Made by a program: the position numbers and the translations under genes. The notes below the pieces were generated by a model, which saw nothing but the letters and a program-made list of their open reading frames with translations, had not been told where the DNA came from and searched no databases. From contig NZ_JACHDO010000001.1 in assembly GCF_014201115.1 (NCBI RefSeq), forward strand, positions 310,001 through 374,000: 64,000 nucleotides of DNA, read 5' to 3'. Within the stretch, counting starts at the first letter, position 1; every line of letters begins with the position of its first letter. Positions 8,109 through 16,948 of the stretch are shown one piece after another. The stretch comes from Nocardiopsis metallicus (GTDB taxonomy: Bacteria > Actinomycetota > Actinomycetes > Streptosporangiales > Streptosporangiaceae).

Positions 8109-8996
8109 TCAGATGCGTCCCATGCCGCCGATGATGAGTTGCTGGTTGCGCTGCGGCATCGCGTAGCTCCCGGGGACGGGGGGATCCACCTGCAGGGGGT
8201 GCCACTTCTGGGTCTGGAGCAGGCCCGGGGCCACCGTCTCCCAGCCGTCGAAGAGCGAGCAGATCTCCTTCTCGCTCCGCCAGTAGCCGTGCCCGAGGTG
8301 TTCGGTGAACAGGCGTTGGAGCTGCTCTGCCCGGAGGGCGCTCTTGGGGCTGCGCGCGGGGTCGGGGCGGCAGTAGTGGCTCAGGGCCATGTGGCTGCCC
8401 GGGGCCAGGGAGTCGCGCAGTTCCGCGATACCGCGGGCGGCCGCCTCGAAGTCGCTCAGGTGTGAGACGGCGCCGGTGAGCAGGAGCCCGATCGGCTCGT
8501 CCAGGTCGAGCAGCTGGCTGCTCTCCGGGTCGTGCAGGAGGCTGTGGGTGTCTCCCAACCCGCCCCGCACGGCGGTGGTGGTGCGTCCGTCGCGGATCAG
8601 CGCGAGGTGGTTGGTGAGGACCACGGGGTCGTCGCTGGCGTAGACGACCCGGGCGTCGGGGACGCTCTCGTGGGCGATCTCGTGTGGATCCCCGGGGGCG
8701 GGCATTCCGGACCCCACCTGGAGGAACTGGCGGATGCCCACTTCCGCGGCCAGATGGCGTACCGCCCGCTGGAGGAAGGCGCGTTCCCCCAGGACGATGT
8801 CGACGAAACCGGGCACGGCGCGCTCGGCTTTGACGGCCAGGTCACGGTCGACCGCGAAGTGGTCCTTCCCCTCGAGGTGGAAGGAGCGCAGTCGGGTGAT
8901 GCTGGCGCTGACCAGGTTGACGGGCGGCGGAGGTTTGGCCCTGACGTGTTTGTCCCCCGCCTGCCTCAGGAAATCGGGGGAGGTGAAACGAGACAT
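8109..8996 (-). CDS. SAM-dependent methyltransferase, DUF574/SAV2177 family
   Basis: Protein of 295 aa of an actinobacteria-specific methyltransferase-like family. A Rossmann glycine motif is visible as FLQVGSGMPAPGDPHEIA (about residues 78-95). Then come YASDDPVVLTNHLALI (acidic ribose-binding strand), GLLLTGAVSHLSD and a conserved GSHMALSHYC loop. Start ATG 8996 (MSRFTSPDFLRQ) has AGAGGA 6 nt upstream; the open frame to 9074 lacks a site. These proteins are often abundant as paralogs in streptomycetes and their substrates are unknown, so only the fold and SAM use can be inferred. It stands alone, with a 644-nt non-coding region upstream. Confidence 0.85.
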   Translation of the reverse strand: MSRFTSPDFLRQAGDKHVRAKPPPPVNLVSASITRLRSFHLEGKDHFAVDRDLAVKAERAVPGFVDIVLGERAFLQRAVRHLAAEVGIRQFLQVGSGMPAPGDPHEIAHESVPDARVVYASDDPVVLTNHLALIRDGRTTTAVRGGLGDTHSLLHDPESSQLLDLDEPIGLLLTGAVSHLSDFEAAARGIAELRDSLAPGSHMALSHYCRPDPARSPKSALRAEQLQRLFTEHLGHGYWRSEKEICSLFDGWETVAPGLLQTQKWHPLQVDPPVPGSYAMPQRNQQLIIGGMGRI

Positions 8997-9640
8997 CGCC
9001 GTCCTCTTGTCTGAGGTGGGGAAGTGCGGTCGACTCCCAGGTTTCTGGGAAGGTCCCGTGCGGGACCGCGTCAAGGGATTCTATTCCGCGTTGGCGCGGT
9101 TGTTAACCGACTCCAGGATACAGGTGGTAAAAAACGTCGCCTGAGGTTGCCCTTGAAGGCACGCGCGCTACGTGTTAGGGCAGCCTTGAGTGAACACGCA
9201 CTTATACACCCAATGTCCATTATGCGAGGAATGGGGGCGGGGTCATCGGCCCCACCCAGGCACCGGTGAACCACCCGAGCCACCTCGGGGGCTGGAAACC
9301 TCCTCGCCCTTCGGTATTCACCGGGGATCCCGAAGAGCGGCTCCACCGGGCGGCTCCGGCCGGGGAGGTGCTCCTGTGCCCCCGCGAACCCCTCCGAAGG
9401 GCCCGGGGCCTGGCCCCGAACGGTCGCGGTATCCGAAACGGCCGCGGCGGCCGATGGCGAAATCGGCGCGTATTCTCCCTAACGCAACCGCTGCCAGCGA
9501 CAATCCCCGCCGAGCGCGGTTAAGCCATTCACGCGCTTCTCCAGTGTTAGGCCCCGGAAAGGGAAGAGCAAGGGGAAGAGAACAAGCGCCCGCGCGCGAC
9601 CTCGGAGCTCACCCGCGCGAACGCCGTTAACCTGGGGGGC
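8997..9640. other. 644-bp intergenic region between divergent genes
   Basis: No convincing gene in any frame. It holds the promoters of the methyltransferase (leftwards) and the reductase gene (rightwards). The part at 9080-9240 is notably richer in A+T than its surroundings and includes TTAAC and TTAGG-containing stretches that could be promoter elements; none can be assigned firmly. The part 9330-9480 is ordinary GC-rich sequence without a recognised RNA. Confidence 0.5.
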
Positions 9641-10342
9641 ATGGACCGTCCCTACACCATCTTGAGCTGCGCGATGTCGATCGACGGACGTATCGACGAC
9701 ACCAGCCCCGAACGCCTGCGCCTGTCCAACGAGGCCGACTTCGCCGAGATCGACGAACTGCGCGCCGGATGCGACGCGATCCTGGTCGGCGCGGGCACCC
9801 TGAGGGTCGACAACCCCCGCCTCCTCGTGCGCTCACCGCTCCTGCGCGAACACCGCCGCGAACAGGGTCGTACCGAGAACCTGCTCAAGGCCGTGCTCAC
9901 TCGGGGCGGCGACGTGGACCCCGGCGCGCGCTTCTTCTCCACCGGTGACGCGGGCGCGGTCGTCTACACCGGCGGGCCCGGCGTGGCCACCGCCACCGAG
10001 CGCCTGGCCGGACGCCCCGACACCGACCCGCCCGCCGAGGTCGTGGACGCGGGAGACCCGCCCACCGCCGAGGCGATCCTGAACGACCTGGCCGGCCGGG
10101 GCGTCACCCGGTTGCTGGTCGAGGGCGGCGGACACATCCACACCCTGTTCCTCACCTCTGGCCTGGCCGACGAGCTCCGGCTGGCCGTCGCCCCGTTCCT
10201 GGTGGGTGAGCAGGACGCTCCGCGCTTCGTCCTGCCGGGCGCCTACCCCTACTCCCCGCAGACGCCCATGCGCCTGGTGGAGGCCCGCGCCCTGGGCGGG
10301 ATCGCGGTGCTGCGGTACGCGCTGAACCCGGGGGAGCGGTGA
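9641..10342 (+). CDS. RibD C-terminal-type (dihydrofolate reductase fold) reductase
   Basis: Protein of 233 aa matching the reductase half of RibD, which reduces the ribosyl of a pyrimidine intermediate in riboflavin synthesis using NADPH. It begins YTILSCAMSIDGRIDD, the typical first strand. DAILVGAGTLRVDNPRL (about 46-62) and the cofactor motif TRLLVEGGGHIHTLFL follow. The stop codon overlaps the next start (TGATG), coupling it to a deaminase-like protein, so the pair reproduces RibD split into two chains in the order reductase-deaminase. No other rib gene is nearby, so a role in another flavin- or pyrimidine-like pathway is equally possible. Confidence 0.87.
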   Translation: MDRPYTILSCAMSIDGRIDDTSPERLRLSNEADFAEIDELRAGCDAILVGAGTLRVDNPRLLVRSPLLREHRREQGRTENLLKAVLTRGGDVDPGARFFSTGDAGAVVYTGGPGVATATERLAGRPDTDPPAEVVDAGDPPTAEAILNDLAGRGVTRLLVEGGGHIHTLFLTSGLADELRLAVAPFLVGEQDAPRFVLPGAYPYSPQTPMRLVEARALGGIAVLRYALNPGER

Positions 10343-10827
10343 TGGACCCGACCGGGAGAACCGGTGGTCCCCGGCCGGCGGAGGGGGCGCCCGACGGCTT
10401 CTGGCTGACGGCGGCGATCCAGCTGTCCCGCTCCTGCCCGCCCTCGAGCACCGCCTTCTCCGTCGGTGCCGTCGTGGTGTCCGCGCAGGGACAGCTCCTC
10501 GCCGAGGGCTACTCGCGACGCGACGACCCGCACGACCACGCCGAGGAGGTGGCGTTCCGTGGGATCGACCCCGAGGATCCGCGCCTGAGGGAGGCGACCG
10601 TCTACACCTCCCTGGAGCCGTGCAGCTCACGGGCCTCACGCCCGCGCTCGTGCACCGAGCTGATCCTCTCCACGCCCGTCCCGCGGGTGGTCCTGGCCTG
10701 GCGTGAACCGGCCCTGTTCGTGGACTGCGACGGCGCCGAACGCCTGACCGCCGCCGGGCGCACAGTGGTCGAACGCCCCGACCTCGCCGAGGGAGTCCGC
10801 GAGGTCAACGCCCACCTGCTGAACTGA
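10342..10827 (+). CDS. RibD N-terminal-type zinc deaminase
   Basis: Protein of 161 aa of the cytidine/deoxycytidylate deaminase superfamily. The zinc site is HAEEVAF (His and catalytic Glu) and EPCSSRASRPRSC, where the two Cys are 9 residues apart; classical RibD has 8 between them (PCSHxGRTPPC). The following LILSTPVPRVVLAW strand is also deaminase-like. ATG 10342 overlaps the upstream stop; GTG 10339 would add one residue. With the preceding reductase it would form a two-chain RibD-like unit acting on a diaminopyrimidine phosphate or similar amine. A secondary deaminase with another substrate cannot be excluded. Confidence 0.83.
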   Translation: MDPTGRTGGPRPAEGAPDGFWLTAAIQLSRSCPPSSTAFSVGAVVVSAQGQLLAEGYSRRDDPHDHAEEVAFRGIDPEDPRLREATVYTSLEPCSSRASRPRSCTELILSTPVPRVVLAWREPALFVDCDGAERLTAAGRTVVERPDLAEGVREVNAHLLN

Positions 10828-10967
10828 CCGGGGGACACTTCGCCCCACCGGGTCATCCAACAGGAGGGCGGATCCGCGCCGGCGCGATCGCCCCCGGTGT
10901 CTCCTCGCACTGGGGGAGCCTTCTGCCCCGCCCGCCTCAGCGCGCCCGGAATCCTTGGAAAACGCGG

Positions 10968-10999
10968 GCGGGGCCCTCCCCTCCCCGGGAGGGCCCCGC
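10968..10999. terminator. Bidirectional GC-rich terminator hairpin
   Basis: A 13-bp perfect stem (GCGGGGCCCTCCC with GGGAGGGCCCCGC) around a 6-nt loop, between the rightward deaminase gene and the leftward helicase gene. It can serve both. No long T-tract follows, as is usual in high-GC actinobacteria. Confidence 0.8.
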
Positions 11000-11017
11000 C
11001 CCGAACCTCCGGCTCGC

Positions 11018-13525
11018 CTAGAGCCGGTTCACGTCCGTCACGTGCACCACGGCGCGCCCCTCGGCGTTCGACGTGGCCAGGTCGACCTCAGCGCTGATGC
11101 CCCAGTCGTGGTCGCCGGCCGGGTCGGCGAGGATCTGGCGGACCCGCCACATGTCGTCCTCCTCCTCGATGAGGAGCATCTTCGGACCGCGCGCGTCCGG
11201 ACCGGTACCGATCTGGTCGTGCTCGGCGTAGTACGCCTCCACGGCCTCGGCCCACTCCTCGCCGCTCCACTCGTCGTCCTCGGAGAGCTTGCCCAGGTCG
11301 CCGTAGCGCCGCCGGGAGGCCAGCTCCACGCGGCGGAACATCTCGTTGCGGACCAGCACCCGGAAGGCACGCGCGTTCGAGGTGACCGGCCGGACCTTCT
11401 CCTCGGCCTCGGCGCCCTCGCCCTCGGCCTCCTCCTCCGGGTTGGTGAGCTGCTCCCACTCGTCCAGGAGGCTGGAGTCCACCTGGCGCACCAGCTCGCC
11501 CAGCCACTCGATGAGGTCGCGCAGCTCCTCGGTCTTGGCGTCGTCCGGCACCGTCTGGTTGAGCGCCTTGTAGGCGCTGGCCAGGTAGCGCAGCACCAGT
11601 CCCTCAGAGCGGGCCAGCTCGTAGTAGCCCACGTACTCCACGAAGTTCATCGCGCGCTCGTACATGTCACGGGCGATGGTCTTGGGCCGCAGCGGGTGGT
11701 CGCCCACCCACGGGTGGCCGGTCCGGTAGACCTCGTAGGCGTGGTTGAGGAGCTCCTCCAGCGGCTTGGGGTAGTCGACCTCCTCCAGCAGCTCCATGCG
11801 CTCCTCGTACTCGATGCCCTCCATCTTCATTTCCTGGACGGCTTCGCCGCGCGCCTTGTTGAGCTGGGCGCCGAGGATCTGCCGCGGGTCGTCCAGGGTG
11901 GACTCCACCACGGTGAGCACGTCCAGCGGGTAGGTCGGCGACTCCGCGTCCAGCAGGTCCAGGGCGGCCAGCGCGAACGTGGACAGCGGCTGGTTGAGCG
12001 CGAAGTCGGCCTGCAGGTCCACCGTGAGCCGCGCGGTGCGACCCTGCTCGTCCGGTTCGGGCAGGGTCTCCACGATCCCGCCGTCCAGCAGCGACCGGTA
12101 GATGGAGACCGCGTCGTGGATGTGGCGGCGCTGTGCCTTGCGGTCGTCGTGGTTCTCGGTGAGCAGGTACCTCATGGCGGTGAAGCAGTTGCCCGGCCGC
12201 CCGATCACGCTCAGCAGCATCGCGTTGCTCACCCGGAACCGCGAGTTCAGCGGCTCGGGCTCGGACTCGATGAGCTTGCGGAAGGTCGCCTCGTCCCAGG
12301 ACACGAACCCGTCGGGGGCCTTCTTGCGCACCACCTTGCGCCGCTTCTTGCTGTCGTCGCCCGCCTTGGCCAGCGCCTTCTCGTTCTCGATCACGTGCTC
12401 GGGGGCCTGGGCGACCACGTTGCCCACGGTGTCGAACCCGGCCCGCCCGGCCCGCCCGGCGATCTGGTGGAACTCCCGGGCCCGGAGCCTGCGCACCCGC
12501 ACCCCGTCGTACTTGCTCAGCGCGGTGAACAGCACGGTGCGGATGGGCACGTTCACGCCCACCCCCAGGGTGTCGGTGCCACAGATGACCTTGAGCAGCC
12601 CGGACTGGGCCAGCCGCTCGACCAGGCGCCGGTACTTGGGCAGCATCCCGGCGTGGTGCACGCCGATGCCGTGCCGCACGTACCGGGACAGGTTGCGACC
12701 GAACTTGGTGGTGAAGCGGAAGTTGCCGATCTCCTCGGCGATCCTCGCCTTCTCCTCCTTGGTGCACATGTTGATGCTGGTCAACGACTGTGCGCGTTCC
12801 ACGGCCTGCGCCTGGGTGAAGTGCACGATGTACACGGGCGCGTGACCGTCGCCGAGGAGTTCCTCGAGGGTCTCGTGCAGGGGGGTGACGCGGTAGTCGT
12901 AGTAGAGGGGGACCGGGCGCTCGGCGGAGGCGACCACGGCGGTCGACCGTCCGGTGCGCTTCTCCAGGTCCTCCTCGAACCGACTGACGTCGCCCAGGGT
13001 GGCCGACATCAGCAGGAACTGCGCCTGGGGCATCTCCAGCAGGGGCACCTGCCACGCCCACCCGCGGTCGGGTTCGGCGTAGAAGTGGAACTCGTCCATG
13101 ACGACGGTGTTGATGTCGGCGTCCTTGCCCTCGGCCAGGGCGATCTGGGCGAGGACCTCCGCCGTGCAGCACACGATGGGAGCGTCGGCGTTGACGCTGG
13201 CGTCACCGGTCATCATGCCGACGTTCTCGGTGCCGAAGATCTTGCACAGGTCGAAGAACTTCTCCGACACCAGCGCCTTGATCGGCGCGGTGTAGAACGC
13301 GCACTCGTCCCGGGCCAGGGCGGCGAACAACGCGCCGGTGGCGACCAGGCTCTTGCCGGAGCCGGTGGGGGTGTTGAGGATGACGTTCGACCCGGAGACG
13401 ACCTCGATGAGGGCCTCCTCCTGGTGCGGGTAGAGGGTGATGCCCCGCTCCTCGGCCCACAAAGCGAACGCCTCGAAGAGGGAATCGGGTTCTGGTTCGG
13501 CCGGAAGCACATCGATGAGACTCAC
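11018..13525 (-). CDS. DEAD/DEAH-box Ski2-like RNA helicase, DUF3516 family
   Basis: Helicase of 835 aa. Motif I is TPTGSGKS, with TAPIKALVSEKF as Ia. Motif II is DEFH within VVMDEFHFYAEPDRGW, and motif III is MSAT. The second RecA domain has HHAGMLPKYRRLVE, CGTDTLGVGVNVP and motif VI HQIAGRAGRAGFD. The C-terminal third is the DUF3516 region found in actinobacterial proteins of this type. Such Ski2/Mtr4-like helicases unwind structured RNA, probably for turnover; a defined substrate is not known. GTG 13525 gives the family-typical beginning MSLIDVLPAE; the frame is open to 13552. It is a stand-alone gene. Confidence 0.93.
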   Translation of the reverse strand: MSLIDVLPAEPEPDSLFEAFALWAEERGITLYPHQEEALIEVVSGSNVILNTPTGSGKSLVATGALFAALARDECAFYTAPIKALVSEKFFDLCKIFGTENVGMMTGDASVNADAPIVCCTAEVLAQIALAEGKDADINTVVMDEFHFYAEPDRGWAWQVPLLEMPQAQFLLMSATLGDVSRFEEDLEKRTGRSTAVVASAERPVPLYYDYRVTPLHETLEELLGDGHAPVYIVHFTQAQAVERAQSLTSINMCTKEEKARIAEEIGNFRFTTKFGRNLSRYVRHGIGVHHAGMLPKYRRLVERLAQSGLLKVICGTDTLGVGVNVPIRTVLFTALSKYDGVRVRRLRAREFHQIAGRAGRAGFDTVGNVVAQAPEHVIENEKALAKAGDDSKKRRKVVRKKAPDGFVSWDEATFRKLIESEPEPLNSRFRVSNAMLLSVIGRPGNCFTAMRYLLTENHDDRKAQRRHIHDAVSIYRSLLDGGIVETLPEPDEQGRTARLTVDLQADFALNQPLSTFALAALDLLDAESPTYPLDVLTVVESTLDDPRQILGAQLNKARGEAVQEMKMEGIEYEERMELLEEVDYPKPLEELLNHAYEVYRTGHPWVGDHPLRPKTIARDMYERAMNFVEYVGYYELARSEGLVLRYLASAYKALNQTVPDDAKTEELRDLIEWLGELVRQVDSSLLDEWEQLTNPEEEAEGEGAEAEEKVRPVTSNARAFRVLVRNEMFRRVELASRRRYGDLGKLSEDDEWSGEEWAEAVEAYYAEHDQIGTGPDARGPKMLLIEEEDDMWRVRQILADPAGDHDWGISAEVDLATSNAEGRAVVHVTDVNRL

Positions 13526-13701
13526 GGTCTCTATACTGCCCGCTTTCCGCACCCCTTCGGGACACGGCGGCGGTCCGTCCGCTCACCAGGGCCTTGTGCG
13601 GTCGCCGACTCCGACGCACGCGAAGGGCACGCCCCGTGAGGAGGGCGTGCCCGTGACAGCCACGCGCTGCGGACCTACCAGCGGATCCGCTGACGGAACT
13701 A

Positions 13702-14796
<1,095 letters not shown>

Positions 14797-15001
14797 TCAC
14801 ACCCTAGACCGCTCCCCGGCGCCGTCCGCGACCAAGGTGCGGTCTAACGCCTCGCGCGTCGCCGCCCACGGCCTCACGTGCGTCGTTGCCCGGCTCGTCT
14901 CCGGTGTTGCCCCCGGGCGTGGGCGAGCCCTGCGGGGCAACGGATTTACCGCGAGGAAACGGCGGACACACCCTGTTAGGATGACGTTTGCTGGCGACAG
15001 G

Positions 15002-15075
15002 GGGCCGGTAGCTCAGTTGGTTAGAGCAGGGGACTCATAATCCCTGGGTCGCGGGTTCGAGTCCTGCCCGGCCTA
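15002..15075 (+). tRNA. tRNA with CAT anticodon, probably tRNA-Ile2 (lysidine type), possibly elongator Met
   Basis: A 74-nt cloverleaf with acceptor GGGCCGG/CCGGCCT, D-stem GCTC/GAGC, anticodon stem GGGGA/TCCCT, loop CTCATAA, T-arm GCGGG/CCTGC (one wobble) and discriminator A. CAT can belong to Met or Ile2. The acceptor pairs C4-G69 and C5-G68, known determinants for the lysidine enzyme TilS in E. coli, favour Ile2. Position 1-72 is a G-T wobble. It lacks the initiator features. A -10-like TAGGAT lies at 14977-14982. Confidence 0.9.
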
Positions 15076-15109
15076 CACCTCTCACCTGCGTGGAAACCCC
15101 CTCCACGCG

Positions 15110-15139
15110 GCGCCGACGGCACTCTTGGGCCGTCGGCGC
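15110..15139 (+). terminator. Terminator after the CAT tRNA
   Basis: A perfect 11-bp stem, GCGCCGACGGC with GCCGTCGGCGC, around an 8-nt loop, 34 nt after the tRNA. A smaller hairpin (GCGTGG..CCACGC) precedes it. Confidence 0.75.
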
Positions 15140-15351
15140 ACCCACCCCTTCAATTCCTGAACCGGGGTGGCGTGCGCAGACTACCTCGCTTTTCGTGACG
15201 TTTGTCCGAATGGTTCGCTTTTCTGCTTTTCCGGTGGTGCCTGTCCAGCTAAGACCGTGTTCTCCGCCGGAAACGGACAGCATCGAAACCTCACCGCCCG
15301 GGGCCCGTTCGCTCGGCGGGCCCCGGGACGATCGACACGATGGTCACGTGG

Positions 15352-15879
15352 TCAGTCGTCGCCCACCATCTGTTTGACGAAGGACCTGTAGTCGCGCAGG
15401 ACCAGCCGCAGCGCCTCGGTGTCGGCCTCGCTGTCGTTCCAGACCGAGCGCAGCGAAGCCCGGCGCGCCTCGATCTCGGCTATCAGGGCGTCGGCGACCT
15501 CATCGGCCAACGCGTCCGCCTCGCGCACCGAGCGCGGGGGGTCGTCCACGAACTCGCCCTGAGCTTGGGTCCAGCGCTCACGCACCTCGTGTGCGACCAG
15601 GCCACGGGGGCGAAGGCGCCAGGTTCGGGAGGGGTCGGGGGTTCGGCGGGGTCTGGCCTGCTGGGGCACGCGCACCTCGGTCGTCTCGGTCACGTCGGTC
15701 ATCGTGGCCTTTCCGCCGGCCTCGGCTTCGCCGCCGGTTCCGGCTCTCCCGGCGGGCTCGGCCGGGGCGGCAGACTCGGGGGCCGACGCCGCTTGCGGGG
15801 GCTTCGGTTTCTCGACGGGCTCGGGGTCGATCCGTTTCGCGCCCGGACGGTGCCGGGGCCGCACTGGGCGATCCGCCAT
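15352..15879 (-). CDS. Unknown protein with QGEFVDDP motif, paralog of upstream gene
   Basis: Protein of 175 aa. The first 75 residues are Pro/Ala-rich and basic at the start (RPRHRPGAKR), so probably disordered. The C-terminal half carries ERWTQAQGEFVDDPPRSVRE and a long helix (ADALADEVADALIAEIEARRASLRSVW). The same motif, W-x-x-[AV]QGEFVDDP-x-x-SVR-x-A-x-x-L-x-D, occurs in the adjacent protein 15900-16550, so the two are paralogs. There is no membrane segment here. ATG 15879 has a strong site (GAGGGAGG) and lies 20 nt after the upstream stop, forming an operon. Function unknown; I recognise no catalytic motif. Confidence 0.75.
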   Translation of the reverse strand: MADRPVRPRHRPGAKRIDPEPVEKPKPPQAASAPESAAPAEPAGRAGTGGEAEAGGKATMTDVTETTEVRVPQQARPRRTPDPSRTWRLRPRGLVAHEVRERWTQAQGEFVDDPPRSVREADALADEVADALIAEIEARRASLRSVWNDSEADTEALRLVLRDYRSFVKQMVGDD

Positions 15880-15899
15880 GTCAACCTCCCTCGTGATGG

Positions 15900-16550
15900 C
15901 TACTCCGTCTGTTCCGTCTGGGCGGTACGGGGCGTTCCGGTCTCCCGGCCGCTGCCCCTCCTGTGCTCCTTGGGAAGTCCGCCGAGCAGGGCCTCCACCA
16001 GGCCCCGGTAGGCCAGCAGCGCCTCGCGCAGGTTCTCGGTGGCCGTCTGGTCCGCCTCGGCGAGGTGTCCGGCCGCCCAGGTGGCGCGGTAGCGCGCGAC
16101 CGCCTCGGGGTGGTCCACCGACAGATCCTTGGCGCGTCTTTCGAAGCTCGCGTCGTCGTGGACACCGCCCTCGGCCGTCGGGCCGTCGGGGTAGCCCAGG
16201 TCCCGCATGATGCTGTCGGTGAGGCTGCGCGCGCCGCGGACCGACCCGACGGGATCGTCCACGAACTCCCCCTGGACCGCCGTCCAGGCTTCGGCGTGGG
16301 CCGCGGCCTCCTCCCGGGTGAGCTCGCGCAACTCGGTGCCCTCGCGCTCACGGAGCCGTTCGGTGAGGTCCCGCTCGGCACCCGCCCTGTCGCCGTACGC
16401 CTCCAGAGCGTGGTCGTACTCGGGGCCGAAGCGTCCTCTGAGGCGCTTGGTGCGAAGGGCGGGGAGGAGCACCAGACGAGCGGCGGCCGCGGCTCCTCCG
16501 GCGATGACGATCACGGCTATGACGATGATGACGATCGTTCCGGTCTCCAC
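15900..16550 (-). CDS. Unknown membrane-anchored protein with QGEFVDDP motif
   Basis: Protein of 216 aa. A single N-terminal membrane segment (VIIVIAVIVIAGGAAAAARLVLL, about residues 6-28) leaves the rest cytoplasmic or exported, with topology undetermined. A charged coiled region follows (GDRAGAERDLTERLREREG). Then comes AEAWTAVQGEFVDDPVGSVR, shared with the downstream paralog, and helical segments ending in a Thr/Gln-rich tail. Start GTG 16550 has AGGAGG 8 nt upstream; the open frame to 16604 has none. It is first gene of a two-gene operon. The pair may work as membrane-bound and soluble partners built on the same domain; this is inference. Confidence 0.75.
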   Translation of the reverse strand: METGTIVIIVIAVIVIAGGAAAAARLVLLPALRTKRLRGRFGPEYDHALEAYGDRAGAERDLTERLREREGTELRELTREEAAAHAEAWTAVQGEFVDDPVGSVRGARSLTDSIMRDLGYPDGPTAEGGVHDDASFERRAKDLSVDHPEAVARYRATWAAGHLAEADQTATENLREALLAYRGLVEALLGGLPKEHRRGSGRETGTPRTAQTEQTE

Positions 16551-16948
16551 GGGGGGTACCTCCTGACCGCCCTGTGCCCTCAAGGGGCGGTTACGAAACG
16601 CCACGTTCCGTGTGCCTGTGGACTCTCCGCAGGCCGGGGCGGTTTCGGAGAGGCCGCCGGGTTTCCCGGGGGTGGTTCCGGAGTGTTGGAGGGGCCGTTG
16701 GGTCGGGGCCGAAAGCGAATGCGAGGCCTCACGAACACGGGGTCGGCACCCCTGTTCTCCCCTAAACTGGCGGCCGGTCGGCAGCCACCGGGTCCCATGC
16801 CTCCCGCGTCCGGTGCAACCACCGCGCCGGGGTTCGTCGGACCAGTGGGCGGCTCAGACGTGTACGGGAGCACCAGCCGCCTCCAGGGCACGCCGGTCAC
16901 CGGAGCGTACCCGGGGCGGCCGGGAGGAACAGACGGGGAGGAAGGCGT
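16551..16948. other. 398-bp divergent promoter region
   Basis: No gene supported. It must contain promoters for the leftward QGEFVDDP operon and the rightward SGNH hydrolase. I see GC-rich hairpin-prone sequence but no operator or riboswitch that I can name. Confidence 0.45.

Noticed and set aside
10955..13639. Plus-strand frame of almost 900 codons opposite the DUF3516 helicase
   Set aside because: Low-complexity Val/Leu/His/Gly sequence with no motif, fully antisense to the helicase.
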